61,405 bases of DNA from Muribaculaceae bacterium (GCA_022509085.1 JAFLTW010000012.1:1-61405); one strand, 5' to 3'; shown: positions 33,209 to 42,452, counted from the first letter of the stretch. A program made the numbers and translations. The notes: generated from the letters alone by a model not told the origin.

Positions 33209-34062
33209 TATTTCTTCTTCTTATCTTTCTTGATGCCCGTGGAGATACGCATGAAAAACTGGCGCCACCGCGGCTCGTTCTCTATCTGGTTTTCCACCAT
33301 TTCGGTCAGGGCAAGGATCTCCTCCTCGAGCTCCACCGTCTCGAGCGATATGGCATGCGGCAGGATGGCGGCCAGCAGTCGGCGCGCCCTGGGACGCAGC
33401 TGGCGCACCCTCATCATAATCTCAGCCATCTCGATGGTGAGCTTCACCTCGCGGCGGCTCACCCTCCCGGTGCGTTTCTTGGAAAACTTCACTGCCTCGG
33501 CATAGAATTTCAGGGCCTCGCGGTAGTCGCCGCTCGCGGCCAGCAGCTGCCCTACCTTGCGCAGGGCCTCCACCAGCTTGTCGGTGGCTGCCACCACACC
33601 CGAGTTTACCTTCTCGTAGAGCTGGTCGGCGTTTATTTTCTGCTTCACCAGCAGATCCATCACCTTCTTGCGCGAGCGCAGAATGCGCGTGGAGAGCTCC
33701 ATGGCAAGGATGTGGAGATGCCCGAAATGCTCGGCGTCTTCCTTGATCATCGAGTCGAGGATCTTGAAGAGGGAATCGAGTTCCTTTTCGCTCTGCTTAT
33801 AGTCTTTCAGGAAGAAGTGCACCTCGGCAAGGTCGAAGAGCAGGAGCACGAGCACCTCGCGAAACTCCTTCACCTCGTAAGAGGGGAAGTCGCGCAGCGA
33901 CTTCATCGCGGAGATGATTCGCTCCAGAGCGTCCATATACTGCTCTTTCTCTACAAACTCGCGGGCCGTCTTGCGTGTGGAGAGAGCCTCTTCGAGAAGC
34001 GTGCGTTCCTTGTCGGAAAGTTTTCCGGATTTAAGGTTGGAGGAAAGTTGTGTAGTATTCAT
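33208..34062 (-). CDS. TPR-like helical repeat protein preceding ribH
   Basis: A 284-residue cytoplasmic helical protein with tetratricopeptide-like pairs (MDALERIISAMKSLRDF, LLFDLAEVHFFLKDYKQSEK, GDYREALKFYAEAVKFSKK) and a lysine-rich end. I take MNTTQLSSNL at 34062 as start; another ATG at 34080 is possible. Its stop overlaps the ribH start by one base. TPR genes just before ribH are common in Bacteroidales, and their role is not known. Confidence 0.75.
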   Translation of the reverse strand: MNTTQLSSNLKSGKLSDKERTLLEEALSTRKTAREFVEKEQYMDALERIISAMKSLRDFPSYEVKEFREVLVLLLFDLAEVHFFLKDYKQSEKELDSLFKILDSMIKEDAEHFGHLHILAMELSTRILRSRKKVMDLLVKQKINADQLYEKVNSGVVAATDKLVEALRKVGQLLAASGDYREALKFYAEAVKFSKKRTGRVSRREVKLTIEMAEIMMRVRQLRPRARRLLAAILPHAISLETVELEEEILALTEMVENQIENEPRWRQFFMRISTGIKKDKKKK

Positions 34063-34114
34063 CTTCAAATTTTTAGGCATGGTATGTTGACCCCTCTCGA
34101 ATGCAGGGGTTTAT

Positions 34115-34537
34115 TTAATAACAAACAATGTCGCTGTCGGGTTCAGCCTGCTCGAAGGCACGGATCTTCTCCCTGTAATCGTCGGGCACGCGGGCCGGGC
34201 GTCCGGTAAGGGGGTCGAGGTAGACCATCACCGTGCGGCACTCCGAGCGCACCTCGCCGGCGCCGTCTACCATCTGCTGCCGCAACACGAAGCTCTTGTC
34301 GCCGATCTCGTCGCAGCGGGTGGTGATGTAGATCTCGTCGCCGTAGTGCACGGGGTGGAAGTATGAGCAATGGATGTCGGCTATCACACAGGCGGGAGCC
34401 TCCGGGCCGCGGCGTAGCCCGGCCTCCTCCATGTAGCGGGCCTTCCCCAGGTCGTAGAGCGAGAAGTAGACCGTATTGTTGAGGTGGCCCAGGATGTCGA
34501 TGTCGTTAAAGCGTAACTGTACTCTTATCTTATGCAT
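34115..34537 (-). CDS. acyl-CoA thioesterase, 4HBT hotdog family
   Basis: A 140-residue hotdog-fold thioesterase. RFNDIDILGHLNNTVYFSLYD is the 4HBT signature with the catalytic Asp, and HCSYFHPVHYGDEIYI follows. It hydrolyses acyl-CoA or acyl-ACP thioesters; the substrate cannot be told. It starts 11 nt after the DUF721 stop at the end of the ribF-upp-recF run, so it is probably co-transcribed. A weak ACCCCT/AGGGGT hairpin at 34090-34111 follows it. Confidence 0.88.
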   Translation of the reverse strand: MHKIRVQLRFNDIDILGHLNNTVYFSLYDLGKARYMEEAGLRRGPEAPACVIADIHCSYFHPVHYGDEIYITTRCDEIGDKSFVLRQQMVDGAGEVRSECRTVMVYLDPLTGRPARVPDDYREKIRAFEQAEPDSDIVCY

Positions 34538-34548
34538 ATCTCTCGTAT

Positions 34549-34842
34549 CTAAGCCTGAAACCGCAACTCCCTCACCACGTCCTTGCCGGCCTCCTCGTTG
34601 ATGGCCCTGGCCAGGGCCGAGCGCATCATATTGAGTTCCTGGCGCAGGGGCGCCGCGGGCACTCTGATGGTCATCACGCCGTTTCTGATGAAGGGGCGCA
34701 GGGTCTTGGCTGCCAATGCCTCCCCCACCACCCTCGGCCAGGCGTTGATGGCGCTTATCTCGTAGAATCCGAAGGCTCCCTGGCTATCCTCCACCGCCTG
34801 GCGGAGCAGGTCGCCGATGCTCTGCGCGTCTGTGCGTTCCAT
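34549..34842 (-). CDS. DUF721 / DciA-like protein
   Basis: A 97-residue DUF721 protein. DciA members load the replicative helicase in bacteria lacking DnaC-type loaders. The family core AINAWPRVVGEALAAKTLRPFIRNGVMTIRV and LRQELNMM is present. It lies 6 nt behind recF; recF next to DUF721 is a frequent arrangement and supports a role in DNA replication or repair. Confidence 0.85.
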   Translation of the reverse strand: MERTDAQSIGDLLRQAVEDSQGAFGFYEISAINAWPRVVGEALAAKTLRPFIRNGVMTIRVPAAPLRQELNMMRSALARAINEEAGKDVVRELRFQA

Positions 34843-34848
34843 ATGTCG

Positions 34849-35949
34849 TCAGTCTATGGCGCTGAAGCTGCCGTTTTCCACCATGAGCAACCGCTTGTCG
34901 CCGCCCAGGGCCGCGAGGGTCTCGTCGAGATGTTCGCGGTTGGTGTCGGTTATGAATATCTGTCCGAAGGGTTCGGGGCGACTTACGAGCTGCATTATGC
35001 GTCCCACCCTGTCGGAGTCGAGTTTGTCGAAGATGTCGTCGAGCAGCAGCAGGGGCCTCTCCCCTCCCGTGCGCTTCAGGAAGTCGAAGATGGCGAGGCG
35101 CAGGGCTATGGTGAAGGTCTTGAGCTGCCCCTGGCTTCCGTAGCTGCGCAGGGCATATCCGTTGAGCTGGGCGGAAATGTCGTCGCGGTGTATGCCGGCC
35201 GAGGTGTAGCCCAGCGCGGCGTCTTTGGCGCGGTTGCGTTGCAGCAGCTCCTCCATGGTGGCCCCGTTGAGTTCGCTCCGGTAGGCAATCCTTATCTCCT
35301 CCCTCTCGCCGGCTATGGCGGCGTAGGTCTGTTCCACCACGGGAGATATCGCATCCACCCATTTCCGGCGCTCCTCGCTTATGGTCTTGGCCGCCTCGGC
35401 CATCACGGCCTCCACGCTCTCGAAGAGCAGCGGGTCTCTTACTCCGGCGCGCAGCATGCTGTTGCGGCTCTCGAGGCTCCGGTTGTAGCGCATCAGCTGG
35501 TTGAGGTAGGGGGCGTTGGCCTGCGAGATCACCATATCGGTCATCCTGCGGCGTCCGATGGCCGGTCCGCCTATCAGTTCGGTGTCGGCCGGGGTCACGG
35601 TCACAATCGGGAAGACCCCGATGTGCTGGGCCAGGCGGTCGTATTCCTTACCGTTGCGTTTCAGGCTCTTCCCCTTCCCCTTCACTATGCCGATGCTCAC
35701 CTTCTCTTCCGAGCCGGAGTCTAAGGTAAAAGCGCCCTGCACACTCATCAGGTCTTGCCCGTGGCGTAACAGTCCGGCCTCCGGCAGCGAGCTCATAGGC
35801 CGGGCCATACAGACGAAGTGGAGCGCCTCCAGGAGGTTGCTCTTCCCCATCCCGTTGCTGCCGAGCAGGCAGTTCACGCCGGCCGAGAACTCCAGCCGGG
35901 CCTCCGCGATGTTCTTGAAGTTGAGTATGTCTACCTTATTTATTGTCAT
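34849..35949 (-). CDS. recF: DNA replication and repair protein RecF
   Basis: A 366-residue RecF, which loads RecA at gapped DNA. Walker A LLGSNGMGKSNLLEAL is near residue 29, the signature SYGSQGQLKTF and Walker B PLLLLDDIFDKLD near 300-320. The start at 35949 (MTINKVDILNFKN) matches the family N-terminus and overlaps the upp end by 14 nt. An ATG at 35982 would add 11 residues unlike RecF. Normal length. Confidence 0.95.
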   Translation of the reverse strand: MTINKVDILNFKNIAEARLEFSAGVNCLLGSNGMGKSNLLEALHFVCMARPMSSLPEAGLLRHGQDLMSVQGAFTLDSGSEEKVSIGIVKGKGKSLKRNGKEYDRLAQHIGVFPIVTVTPADTELIGGPAIGRRRMTDMVISQANAPYLNQLMRYNRSLESRNSMLRAGVRDPLLFESVEAVMAEAAKTISEERRKWVDAISPVVEQTYAAIAGEREEIRIAYRSELNGATMEELLQRNRAKDAALGYTSAGIHRDDISAQLNGYALRSYGSQGQLKTFTIALRLAIFDFLKRTGGERPLLLLDDIFDKLDSDRVGRIMQLVSRPEPFGQIFITDTNREHLDETLAALGGDKRLLMVENGSFSAID

Positions 35950-36604
35950 CCTCTTTCTCGCCGTAGGCAAGGTCGCCGGCATCGCCGAGCCCGGGTACGA
36001 TATAGCTGTGGGCGTTCACCTCCTCGTCGATGGCTCCGATCCATACGGTGGTCTTCTCGGCGGGGAAGTGCTCCTTGATATAGTCGACGCTTGCGCGCGA
36101 GGCGATTACGGAAGCCACGTGGATCCTGGCCGGCGTCCCCTTGCGGAGCATGGCGCGGTAGGCGAGGTCCATCGACTGGCCCGTGGCAAGCATGGGGTCA
36201 ACGAGGATCAGCGTCTTCCCCTCGATGGAGGGGGAGGCGAGGTATTCCACGAGCACGTCGAAGCTGTCGCCCTTCTCCTTATAGCGGCGGTAGGCGCTCA
36301 CGAAGGCGTTTTCGGCCCGGTCGAAGAAGTTGAGGAAGCCGTGGTGGAGCGGCAGCCCGGCGCGAAGGATGGTGGCCAGCACCACCCTGTCGGCTATGTC
36401 GTGGCAGATGGCCGTACCCAGCGGCGTGGCCACCTCCACCTCCTTATAGGCCAGGCGCTTCGAGATCTCGTAGGCCATCACCTCCCCGATGCGGTCAAGG
36501 TTGAGGCGGAAGCGCATGGGGTCTTGCTGAATCTTCTTGTCGCGGAGCTCGAGCATGTAGCGGCTCACGAGGCTCGCGGTGTCGTCAAAGTTTATTATTT
36601 CCAT
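35936..36604 (-). CDS. upp: uracil phosphoribosyltransferase
   Basis: A 222-residue PRTase making UMP from uracil and PRPP. The PRPP-binding motif is LILVDPMLATGQSMDLA near residue 130; LATILRAGLPLHHGF and the uracil-binding SYIVPGLGDAGDLAYG near the end are typical. It overlaps the ribF stop by 10 nt and the recF start by 14 nt, so it is inside a tightly packed operon. Confidence 0.95.
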   Translation of the reverse strand: MEIINFDDTASLVSRYMLELRDKKIQQDPMRFRLNLDRIGEVMAYEISKRLAYKEVEVATPLGTAICHDIADRVVLATILRAGLPLHHGFLNFFDRAENAFVSAYRRYKEKGDSFDVLVEYLASPSIEGKTLILVDPMLATGQSMDLAYRAMLRKGTPARIHVASVIASRASVDYIKEHFPAEKTTVWIGAIDEEVNAHSYIVPGLGDAGDLAYGEKEDDNK

Positions 36605-37494
36605 AAGGCGTCGTTTATGTCGAGAGCTATCTGGCGGCGCAGCAGCTCTGTGGATTCAAATTTCTTTTCGGGTCGGAGGCGTCGCAGAAACCTCACGGCG
36701 AGGCGGCTCCCGTAGAGGTCGCCCTGAAAGCCGGGAATGTGCACCTCGAGGCGTCTCGGAGCGTCGGAGGCCACGGTGGGCTGGCGCCCTACGTTGGCCA
36801 CGGCACGTCTCACGCCTCCCTCGGGCATCTCCACTTCGACGGCATAGACGCCGTCGGCGGGCAGCAGCGCGCGGTAGCAGGGGCACACATTGGCCGTTGG
36901 GAAACCCAGTGAAGCGCCCATACGCTTGCCGGGCTCAACGCGACCCACCACAGTGAAGGGGCGCCCCAGCAGACGCGAGGCCTCCTCGATGTCGCCGGCG
37001 GCCACGAGCCTGCGGATGGCCGACGAGGCGGCTTTAGGCTCGTAGGGAGCCTCCACCACCTCTACCCCCGCCTCGGCCCCGAGGCGCCGGTAGTCGGCGA
37101 TGCTCATCGCCGTGCCGTCGCTGCCGAAGGTATTGTCGTAACCTACCACGAGCACCTCCACTCCATGCTCCTTATGCATCCGACGAAGCCACTCGGCGGC
37201 CGTCATGGCCGCCAGCTCGCGGGTGAACTCAAGGGTGAGCAGCCGAAGCCCCTCGCGGTAGAGCATGTTTGTGCGCTCCGAGGGCGACTGCACCAGCAGC
37301 GGGGCGCGCCCGGGCGCCACCGTCTCCAGCGGATGACGGTCGAAGCTGATCACCATCGGCTCCAGACCGCGCTCCATGGCCAGACGCTTCACCAGACCGA
37401 TCACGCGGGCGTGACCCCGGTGGAGCCCGTCGAAGGTGCCCACCGTGGCTACCCTTCCGCAGGTCGTTGTCTCTCTTCTGTCAGTTGCCCCCAT
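36595..37494 (-). CDS. ribF: bifunctional riboflavin kinase / FAD synthetase
   Basis: A 299-residue RibF that converts riboflavin to FMN and FAD. The N-terminal adenylyltransferase has VGTFDGLHRGH at residues 18-28 and SADE-like GYDNTFGSDGT; the C-terminal kinase has GKRMGASLGFPTANV and EVHIPGFQGDLYG. A -7 box is 16 nt upstream. It leads the run ribF-upp-recF-DUF721-thioesterase, with TPR-ribH behind, so two riboflavin genes bracket the cluster. Confidence 0.95.
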   Translation of the reverse strand: MGATDRRETTTCGRVATVGTFDGLHRGHARVIGLVKRLAMERGLEPMVISFDRHPLETVAPGRAPLLVQSPSERTNMLYREGLRLLTLEFTRELAAMTAAEWLRRMHKEHGVEVLVVGYDNTFGSDGTAMSIADYRRLGAEAGVEVVEAPYEPKAASSAIRRLVAAGDIEEASRLLGRPFTVVGRVEPGKRMGASLGFPTANVCPCYRALLPADGVYAVEVEMPEGGVRRAVANVGRQPTVASDAPRRLEVHIPGFQGDLYGSRLAVRFLRRLRPEKKFESTELLRRQIALDINDALWK

Positions 37495-37509
37495 TACGTA
37501 TAGACTGTA

Positions 37510-37518
37510 GCAAAATTA
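37510..37518 (-). promoter_or_regulatory. -7 box for the ribF operon
   Basis: The minus strand reads TAATTTTGC 16 nt before the ribF ATG, giving a very short leader. No FMN riboswitch is visible in front of ribF. Confidence 0.65.
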
Positions 37519-37623
37519 CAAATAATCCCTCAATCCGTCAAATTCCTTTTGCTCTCGGAATATTATTCGCCGGGATACTTCCTTCCGGGTTATTTTCCGG
37601 ACAAAACAATATCTTCGGGAGGG

Positions 37624-38745
37624 TTATTTCCATACAATGTAGTTGATGTTGGCCGGGGGGGCGGCATATTCCTCTCCGAAGTCTACGCGTGAGCCGTCAC
37701 TGTCGAGAGCGAAACCTGCCGCCTTGCTTCCAATAAGGTAGATGGCGGTGCTCACGCCGAGGTCTACGAGTGTCTGTGCAAACTCATTAAGTGTTGCCGG
37801 GTTGTGGTTGAGGATCACCACCAGGTTGCCGTCAAGCTCGGCCAGCGCCTTGCGGTAGGAGGAATACTTGAGCCTGTTGTCAACGGCCTGGCCTCCCACC
37901 ACGAGCGGATACTGCCTGAAGAAGTCACCGCCCGTCTCAATGGCCTCCTCGAGGTAGGGGGTGCTTGTGGCCACGCCGATAGTGGGTTTGCCGTCGATGA
38001 TGGCGCAGAAGCCGCTCTTGGCCTGACCCTTGCTCAGGAGTTCGCCGTTGAGCACGTAGGCTCCTACGATGCCGCCGTTGTCTTCACGGATGTCGGCTGC
38101 CTGCACCACGAGAGTGGCCGCCGGGTCGCTCAGGGCGTCAAGCCCTACATGTAGCTGCGGAGTGACTCCCACCGGGGTCAGGATTGTGAGTTTTTCGCCT
38201 CCCACCACCGTATCGCGTATCTCCACATGTCCGCGGGGCGAGGTGATGGCCGGCGTCTCTGCAAGGGGCTCTGTCCTCATGGCGGAAGCCTCCAGTTCCG
38301 AATATCTGCCGCGGCGGAGCTCGATGCCGTCCACATCGCGTTTCACCTCCCACCAGAAGAAGACCGCCAGGGCGCCCACAAGGATGATGATGCCGATGAG
38401 GGTCCATTTGGTCCAGCTTAGGCGCGGCCTGCCGTCGGCCGACACCTTCGCAGGCACTTCCTTCGGGCTCTCCTCAAGCTCTCCCTCCGGGTCTTCCTCC
38501 CGTAACGGGAGCATCGGGACTTTTTTCTCCATTATCGAGCACTCCTCAGTGACTGTTTCCGCGTCCGGATCAACGTCTTCTGAGGCACAGGCTCTATACT
38601 CATTGAAATCCCTCGTCCCAAAAGACTCACTGTTATTCGCCGACCTGAGCGGTTCCGCCATCGGTGTCGGTGTCTTGCGCGAGGAGATTATCCTTATCTC
38701 GTCGTCGTTTATCTCGCCGAATTTATCCTTAAAGTCTTTACTCAT
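37624..38745 (-). CDS. single-pass membrane protein with phosphodiester glycosidase-like C-terminus
   Basis: A 373-residue protein with a long charged cytoplasmic N-terminus (about 120 residues, EDPEGELEESP), one membrane helix (WTLIGIIILVGALAVFFWW) and a C-terminal domain. That domain resembles the NAGPA/DUF2233 fold: GAYVLNGELLSKGQAKSGF, PLVVGGQAVDNRLKY, DLGVSTAIYLIGSKAAGFAL. In this family the domain removes N-acetylglucosamine linked through a phosphodiester; the assignment is tentative, and the pronounced Gly-Gly-Phe-Phe motif is missing. It overlaps the LytTR gene by 4 nt (ATGA). Confidence 0.6.
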   Translation of the reverse strand: MSKDFKDKFGEINDDEIRIISSRKTPTPMAEPLRSANNSESFGTRDFNEYRACASEDVDPDAETVTEECSIMEKKVPMLPLREEDPEGELEESPKEVPAKVSADGRPRLSWTKWTLIGIIILVGALAVFFWWEVKRDVDGIELRRGRYSELEASAMRTEPLAETPAITSPRGHVEIRDTVVGGEKLTILTPVGVTPQLHVGLDALSDPAATLVVQAADIREDNGGIVGAYVLNGELLSKGQAKSGFCAIIDGKPTIGVATSTPYLEEAIETGGDFFRQYPLVVGGQAVDNRLKYSSYRKALAELDGNLVVILNHNPATLNEFAQTLVDLGVSTAIYLIGSKAAGFALDSDGSRVDFGEEYAAPPANINYIVWK

Positions 38746-39110
38746 AATTCACTTTCCTCCTGTTCAATAAATTCCTTCAGGGCCTTCAGGGCCTCGCGCG
38801 AGGCCGAGAGCTCATAGCGGAAACTGCGGCAGTCGGAGAGCACGAGCTTCTGCCGAGCCGGGTTGATGAATATTAAGAAGTCGTGGTTTACTATCAGGCT
38901 CTTGCCGATTCTTATGAACCGGTTGTCGTCCGGGGCCACCATGCCGGATATACGTTTCTCCATCTGCCCGAGTTGGAGGGTGAGCACAAACTCCTCGCCG
39001 TTGGCCAGTTTTATCGACGAGTAGTTGCCGTTGGCCGATATGTAGACTATCGAACCGGGGGGCACGCGGATCAGTTCCGCCGTGGTGGAAAAGAGTAGGT
39101 TGCCTGCCAT
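38742..39110 (-). CDS. stand-alone LytTR DNA-binding protein
   Basis: A 122-residue protein that is almost entirely a LytTR domain (RVPPGSIVYISANGNYSSIKL, NRFIRIGKSLIVNHDFLIFI). No receiver or membrane part is present, so its input must be another protein or expression level. It lies 1 nt after the AI-2E transporter gene and overlaps the next membrane gene by 4 nt. LytTR regulators often act on cell-surface genes of adjacent loci; the co-transcribed membrane proteins may modulate it. Confidence 0.85.
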   Translation of the reverse strand: MAGNLLFSTTAELIRVPPGSIVYISANGNYSSIKLANGEEFVLTLQLGQMEKRISGMVAPDDNRFIRIGKSLIVNHDFLIFINPARQKLVLSDCRSFRYELSASREALKALKEFIEQEESEL

Positions 39111-39111
39111 G

Positions 39112-40221
39112 TCAGTTCGGGGGCGGCTGGGGCTGCGTCGAGGCGTTCACCTTGTCGCGCCAGCCGGTTAGTATGATCTTGGTCCATTTTATTATGATGG
39201 TCGAGGCCGGGAGGGCCAGCACCATGCCCAGCAGTCCGAGAAGCGATCCCCATACGGAAAGAGCCAGAATGATGATGGCGGGATTTAGGCCCAGCGCCTT
39301 CCCCATGATGTGGGGAGTGAGCACAAGGTCGGAGAAGGCCTCCACGGCCACATAGACGGCGATACACTCGGCCCAGATCACCCAGAAGTCTATGCCAGTC
39401 TCCATAGATTTGAACACACACATCGCCGTCACCGGAATCAGGGAGATGTAGACCAGATAGGGCACCATGAAGAGCACCATGTTCAACAGTCCGATCACCA
39501 CGGCCATCGGTATGCCCACGATGGAGAAGCCGATGCCGTAGCAGATGCCGGTGATGAAGGAGATGAGCGCCTGGTTGCGGAAGTAGCGCTTCATTGTCCA
39601 CGACACGTCGTGGCCAACGGCCGTCACCTGCGGGAGATATTTCGTTGGGATGAGATTCTTTATCCCGTTCATGTATTTGTCGAAGTCGAGCAGGATGAAG
39701 AGCACGTAGACGAAGCAGATGAGCCAGCCCAGAAGGCCCAGGATCTTGCTCAGGCCGCTCGAGATGCCGTGCCATACCCCCTCGGCCAGTTCCGTGATGT
39801 GGATGCGCTCTATGTCGCTTATCACCTTGTCCATGTCGATGTGGGAGTGCACGAAGTTGTGGAAGGCCTCGGGAAGCATTACCAGGTCGGAGTGCTCGGT
39901 GCGCAGATAGCGGTCGAGCAGCACGGCCAGCTCCGAGAATTCCTTCTCGATCACGGGGATGAGCACCAGGCAGAAGGCCACCAGGAGCACCAGGGCCTCA
40001 AACGTGGAGAGCACCACGGCCCACGTATGGCTCTTGAGGCGAAGGATGCGCTGGTTCCATCTCACCCAGGGCTCGATGATGTAGGCGATCAGGGCTCCCA
40101 CGCAGAAGGGGAGCAAGACGTCGCGAAGGATGTAGAGAAAGTAGAGTATGATGCAGCCCGTTATGGCGGTGAGCACCATCCTCACCACCCTGTCGAACGT
40201 ATAGGGCCTGCTTGACCACAT
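39112..40221 (-). CDS. AI-2E family transporter
   Basis: A 369-residue membrane protein with about seven to eight helices (VLTAITGCIILYFLYILRDV, VLSTFEALVLLVAFCLVLIP, ILGLLGWLICFVYVLFILLD and others). The family signature PFCVGALIAYIIEPWV, GIPMAVVIGLLNMVLFMVPY and PHIMGKALGLNP are conserved. Members export AI-2, exchange ions or have unknown substrates, so the substrate is open. It follows guaD by 16 nt. Confidence 0.88.
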   Translation of the reverse strand: MWSSRPYTFDRVVRMVLTAITGCIILYFLYILRDVLLPFCVGALIAYIIEPWVRWNQRILRLKSHTWAVVLSTFEALVLLVAFCLVLIPVIEKEFSELAVLLDRYLRTEHSDLVMLPEAFHNFVHSHIDMDKVISDIERIHITELAEGVWHGISSGLSKILGLLGWLICFVYVLFILLDFDKYMNGIKNLIPTKYLPQVTAVGHDVSWTMKRYFRNQALISFITGICYGIGFSIVGIPMAVVIGLLNMVLFMVPYLVYISLIPVTAMCVFKSMETGIDFWVIWAECIAVYVAVEAFSDLVLTPHIMGKALGLNPAIIILALSVWGSLLGLLGMVLALPASTIIIKWTKIILTGWRDKVNASTQPQPPPN

Positions 40222-40237
40222 GGTTTTCCCGCGTGTT

Positions 40238-40705
40238 TTAGTATTCTATCTTGTCGGGTTTCTCATCCCACATTCTGAAGGCCCTGGCGGCCTCCTCTTC
40301 GAGCAGCGCCTCGCTTGCCAGCTTCCTGCGGCCGCGCGGCAGCTCCATCTCGTCGTAGATGAAGGAGTCGTCGAAGCCTATCCGCTTGGCGTCGGTCTTG
40401 TTGTTGCCGAAATATATCTTGTCGAGGTGGGCCCAATATATCGCCCCCAGACACATGGGGCAGGGCTCACACGATGAGTAGATGGTGCAGCCCTTGAGGT
40501 CGAACGTCCCCAGCTTGTGGCAGGCCGTGCGTATGGCGTTCACTTCCGCATGGGCCGTGGGGTCGGTGCAGGCCGTGACGCAGTTGACGCCCGTGGCCAC
40601 AATCTCGCCGTCGCGCGCTATCACCGCGCCGAAGGGGCCTCCCCCCTTCTCCACATTCTCCTCCGAAAGCCTGATGGCTTCCCTCATTAATTCTTCGTGA
40701 GTCAT
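40238..40705 (-). CDS. guaD: guanine deaminase (cytidine-deaminase fold)
   Basis: A 155-residue zinc deaminase converting guanine to xanthine. HAEVNAIR and SCEPCPMCLGAIYW form the zinc site, and GGPFGAVI is near the N-terminus. GFDDSFIYDEMELP and the end KPDKIEY are typical of the GuaD group of Bacillus type rather than tRNA deaminase TadA. It is the first gene of the run guaD, AI-2E transporter, LytTR, membrane protein. A -7 box TAACTTTGC lies 30 nt upstream. Confidence 0.85.
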   Translation of the reverse strand: MTHEELMREAIRLSEENVEKGGGPFGAVIARDGEIVATGVNCVTACTDPTAHAEVNAIRTACHKLGTFDLKGCTIYSSCEPCPMCLGAIYWAHLDKIYFGNNKTDAKRIGFDDSFIYDEMELPRGRRKLASEALLEEEAARAFRMWDEKPDKIEY

Positions 40706-40734
40706 ATGCGGTCTCTTTTACGTTGTGTCAACTT

Positions 40735-40743
40735 GCAAAGTTA
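40735..40743 (-). promoter_or_regulatory. -7 box for guaD and its followers
   Basis: The minus strand reads TAACTTTGC 30 nt before the guaD ATG. The divergent gene has its own -7 box 45 nt away. Confidence 0.65.
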
Positions 40744-40787
40744 ATGATTTTTTCAATAATTATCTCCCTTGCACCCCGACCACGGAC

Positions 40788-40796
40788 TAATTTTGC
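40788..40796 (+). promoter_or_regulatory. -7 box for the small membrane protein gene
   Basis: TAATTTTGC, with a TTG about 20 nt upstream, 20 nt before the ATG at 40816. Confidence 0.6.
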
Positions 40797-40815
40797 ACAA
40801 AAAACGTATGAAATC

Positions 40816-41064
40816 ATGAAGCCCACCCTCCAACTCATCTCCGCCCTCTTCCTGATAGCCGTCGGCGCCGGCCTGCTCATCGCGGGTTTTATCGTGGCTC
40901 CCCCGGGCGAGATACACAATTCCGTGCTCCTTGCCTTCGGCGAGATCCTCACATTTGCGGGCGCAGTCTTCGGCATGAGATACAGGTATAAGTATTCAGC
41001 CCCCGACCCTCCCGCCAGTCCCAAATCTTCCGTTTCGTCCGCAAGCCGCGAAACCTCCCGCTGA
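40816..41064 (+). CDS. small two-helix membrane protein
   Basis: An 82-residue protein with two hydrophobic segments ([22 protein letters not shown] and [17 protein letters not shown]) and a Ser/Pro-rich cytoplasmic tail. The start at 40816 follows the -7 box. Function is unknown; similar holin-sized proteins are frequent in Bacteroidales. The gene ends at a strong terminator. Confidence 0.7.
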   Translation: MKPTLQLISALFLIAVGAGLLIAGFIVAPPGEIHNSVLLAFGEILTFAGAVFGMRYRYKYSAPDPPASPKSSVSSASRETSR

Positions 41065-41070
41065 CCCTCC

Positions 41071-41100
41071 GTCTCCATATTGCCATATGGAGACTTTTTT
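41071..41100 (+). terminator. terminator of the small membrane protein gene
   Basis: GTCTCCATAT, TGCC loop, ATATGGAGAC and six T: a perfect 10-bp stem. The bioA -7 box starts directly behind it. Confidence 0.9.
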
Positions 41101-41101
41101 A

Positions 41102-41110
41102 TATTTTTGC
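41102..41110 (+). promoter_or_regulatory. -7 box for bioA-bioD
   Basis: TATTTTTGC matches TAnnTTTGC, 28 nt upstream of the bioA ATG. No BirA-type operator dyad is obvious. Confidence 0.55.
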
Positions 41111-41138
41111 ACCACCTAATGTCGACACTCCTTGCATT

Positions 41139-42452
41139 ATGAAACAGGAAACTTCCAACCCTCCGGAGGACCCGCGTCCCAACTTCGACTCCTGGGACCG
41201 CGAACACCTCTGGCATCCATATACCTCCACCCTCGACCCCCTGCCCACGTATAAGGTGGACTCGGCCGAGGGGTGCGTGATACGTCTGGCCGACGGCACG
41301 GAGCTCATAGACGGTATGGCTTCCTGGTGGTGTGTGATCCACGGCTACAACAACCCTGCGATCAACGCCGCCGCCGAGCGCCAGCTGCGCAAGACGGCCC
41401 ACGTGATGTTCGGCGGCCTTACCCATCAGCCGGCAGTCGACCTCGGCAGGCTCCTGCTGGAGATGGCGCCCCCCTCCATGCACAATATCTTCTATGCCGA
41501 CTCCGGATCCGTGGCCGTGGAGGTGGCCATGAAGATGGCCGTGCAGGCGGCTGTGGCCCGCAGCGGCAATCCGGGCAAGACCAACTTCGTGACCATCCGC
41601 TCAGGCTACCACGGCGACACATGGAACGCCATGAGTGTCTGCGACCCCGTCACCGGGATGCACTCCATCTTCGGCTCGGCGCTGCCGGTTCGCTTCTTCG
41701 TGCCCCAACCCCGCTCGCGCTTCGACGGCGAGTGGAACCCTGCCGACATCGCCCCGCTGCGCCAGACGCTCGAGGAGCACCATCAGGAGATTGCGGCTCT
41801 GATCCTGGAGCCAATTGTGCAGGGAGCAGGCGGCATGTGGTTTTACCATACCGAATACCTCCGCGAGGCGCGCCGCCTCTGCAACGAGTTTGGCGTCTAC
41901 CTCATCTTCGACGAGATTGCCAGCGGCTTCTGGCGCACCGGGCGACGCTTCGCCTGGGAGTGGGCCGGCGTGGAGCCCGATATCATGTGTATCGGCAAGG
42001 GTCTGACGGCCGGCTACCTCACAATGAGCGCCGTGCTCACCACCCGCGAGGTGGCCGACACCATATCGCGCGGCGAAGCCGGAGTGATGATGCACGGCCC
42101 CACGTTTATGGCCAACCCCCTGGCCTGCGCCATCGCGGTGGAGTCGATACGCCTGCTCAACAGCCAGGATATGGAGGCGCGCATTGCCCACCTCAACGCC
42201 ATGATTGCGGAGCTTCTGGCCCCCGCGGCTGCCCTGCCGGGTGTGGCCGACGTGAGGAGCCTCGGCGCCATCGGCGTCATCGAGATGAAGAAGCCCGTAG
42301 ATGTGGGCGAGTTTCAGAAGGAATGCGTGAGGAGAGGGGTGTGGGTGCGTCCGTTTGGCAGGAATGTCTACGTGATGCCCCCTTATGTGATCTCCGACTC
42401 CCAGCTGCGCCATCTGCTGCAGCAAACCATAGAAATAGTGAAGACGCTATGA
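41139..42452 (+). CDS. bioA: adenosylmethionine-8-amino-7-oxononanoate aminotransferase
   Basis: A 437-residue PLP aminotransferase making 7,8-diaminopelargonate in biotin synthesis. Landmarks are HLWHPYTS near the N-terminus, [46 protein letters not shown] and the PLP lysine in [16 protein letters not shown]. Its stop overlaps the bioD start by 4 nt (ATGA). Normal length. Confidence 0.95.
   Translation: MKQETSNPPEDPRPNFDSWDREHLWHPYTSTLDPLPTYKVDSAEGCVIRLADGTELIDGMASWWCVIHGYNNPAINAAAERQLRKTAHVMFGGLTHQPAVDLGRLLLEMAPPSMHNIFYADSGSVAVEVAMKMAVQAAVARSGNPGKTNFVTIRSGYHGDTWNAMSVCDPVTGMHSIFGSALPVRFFVPQPRSRFDGEWNPADIAPLRQTLEEHHQEIAALILEPIVQGAGGMWFYHTEYLREARRLCNEFGVYLIFDEIASGFWRTGRRFAWEWAGVEPDIMCIGKGLTAGYLTMSAVLTTREVADTISRGEAGVMMHGPTFMANPLACAIAVESIRLLNSQDMEARIAHLNAMIAELLAPAAALPGVADVRSLGAIGVIEMKKPVDVGEFQKECVRRGVWVRPFGRNVYVMPPYVISDSQLRHLLQQTIEIVKTL

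Noticed and set aside
37495..37623. FMN riboswitch before ribF
   Set aside because: The -7 box lies only 16 nt from the ATG, so there is no leader to hold one.
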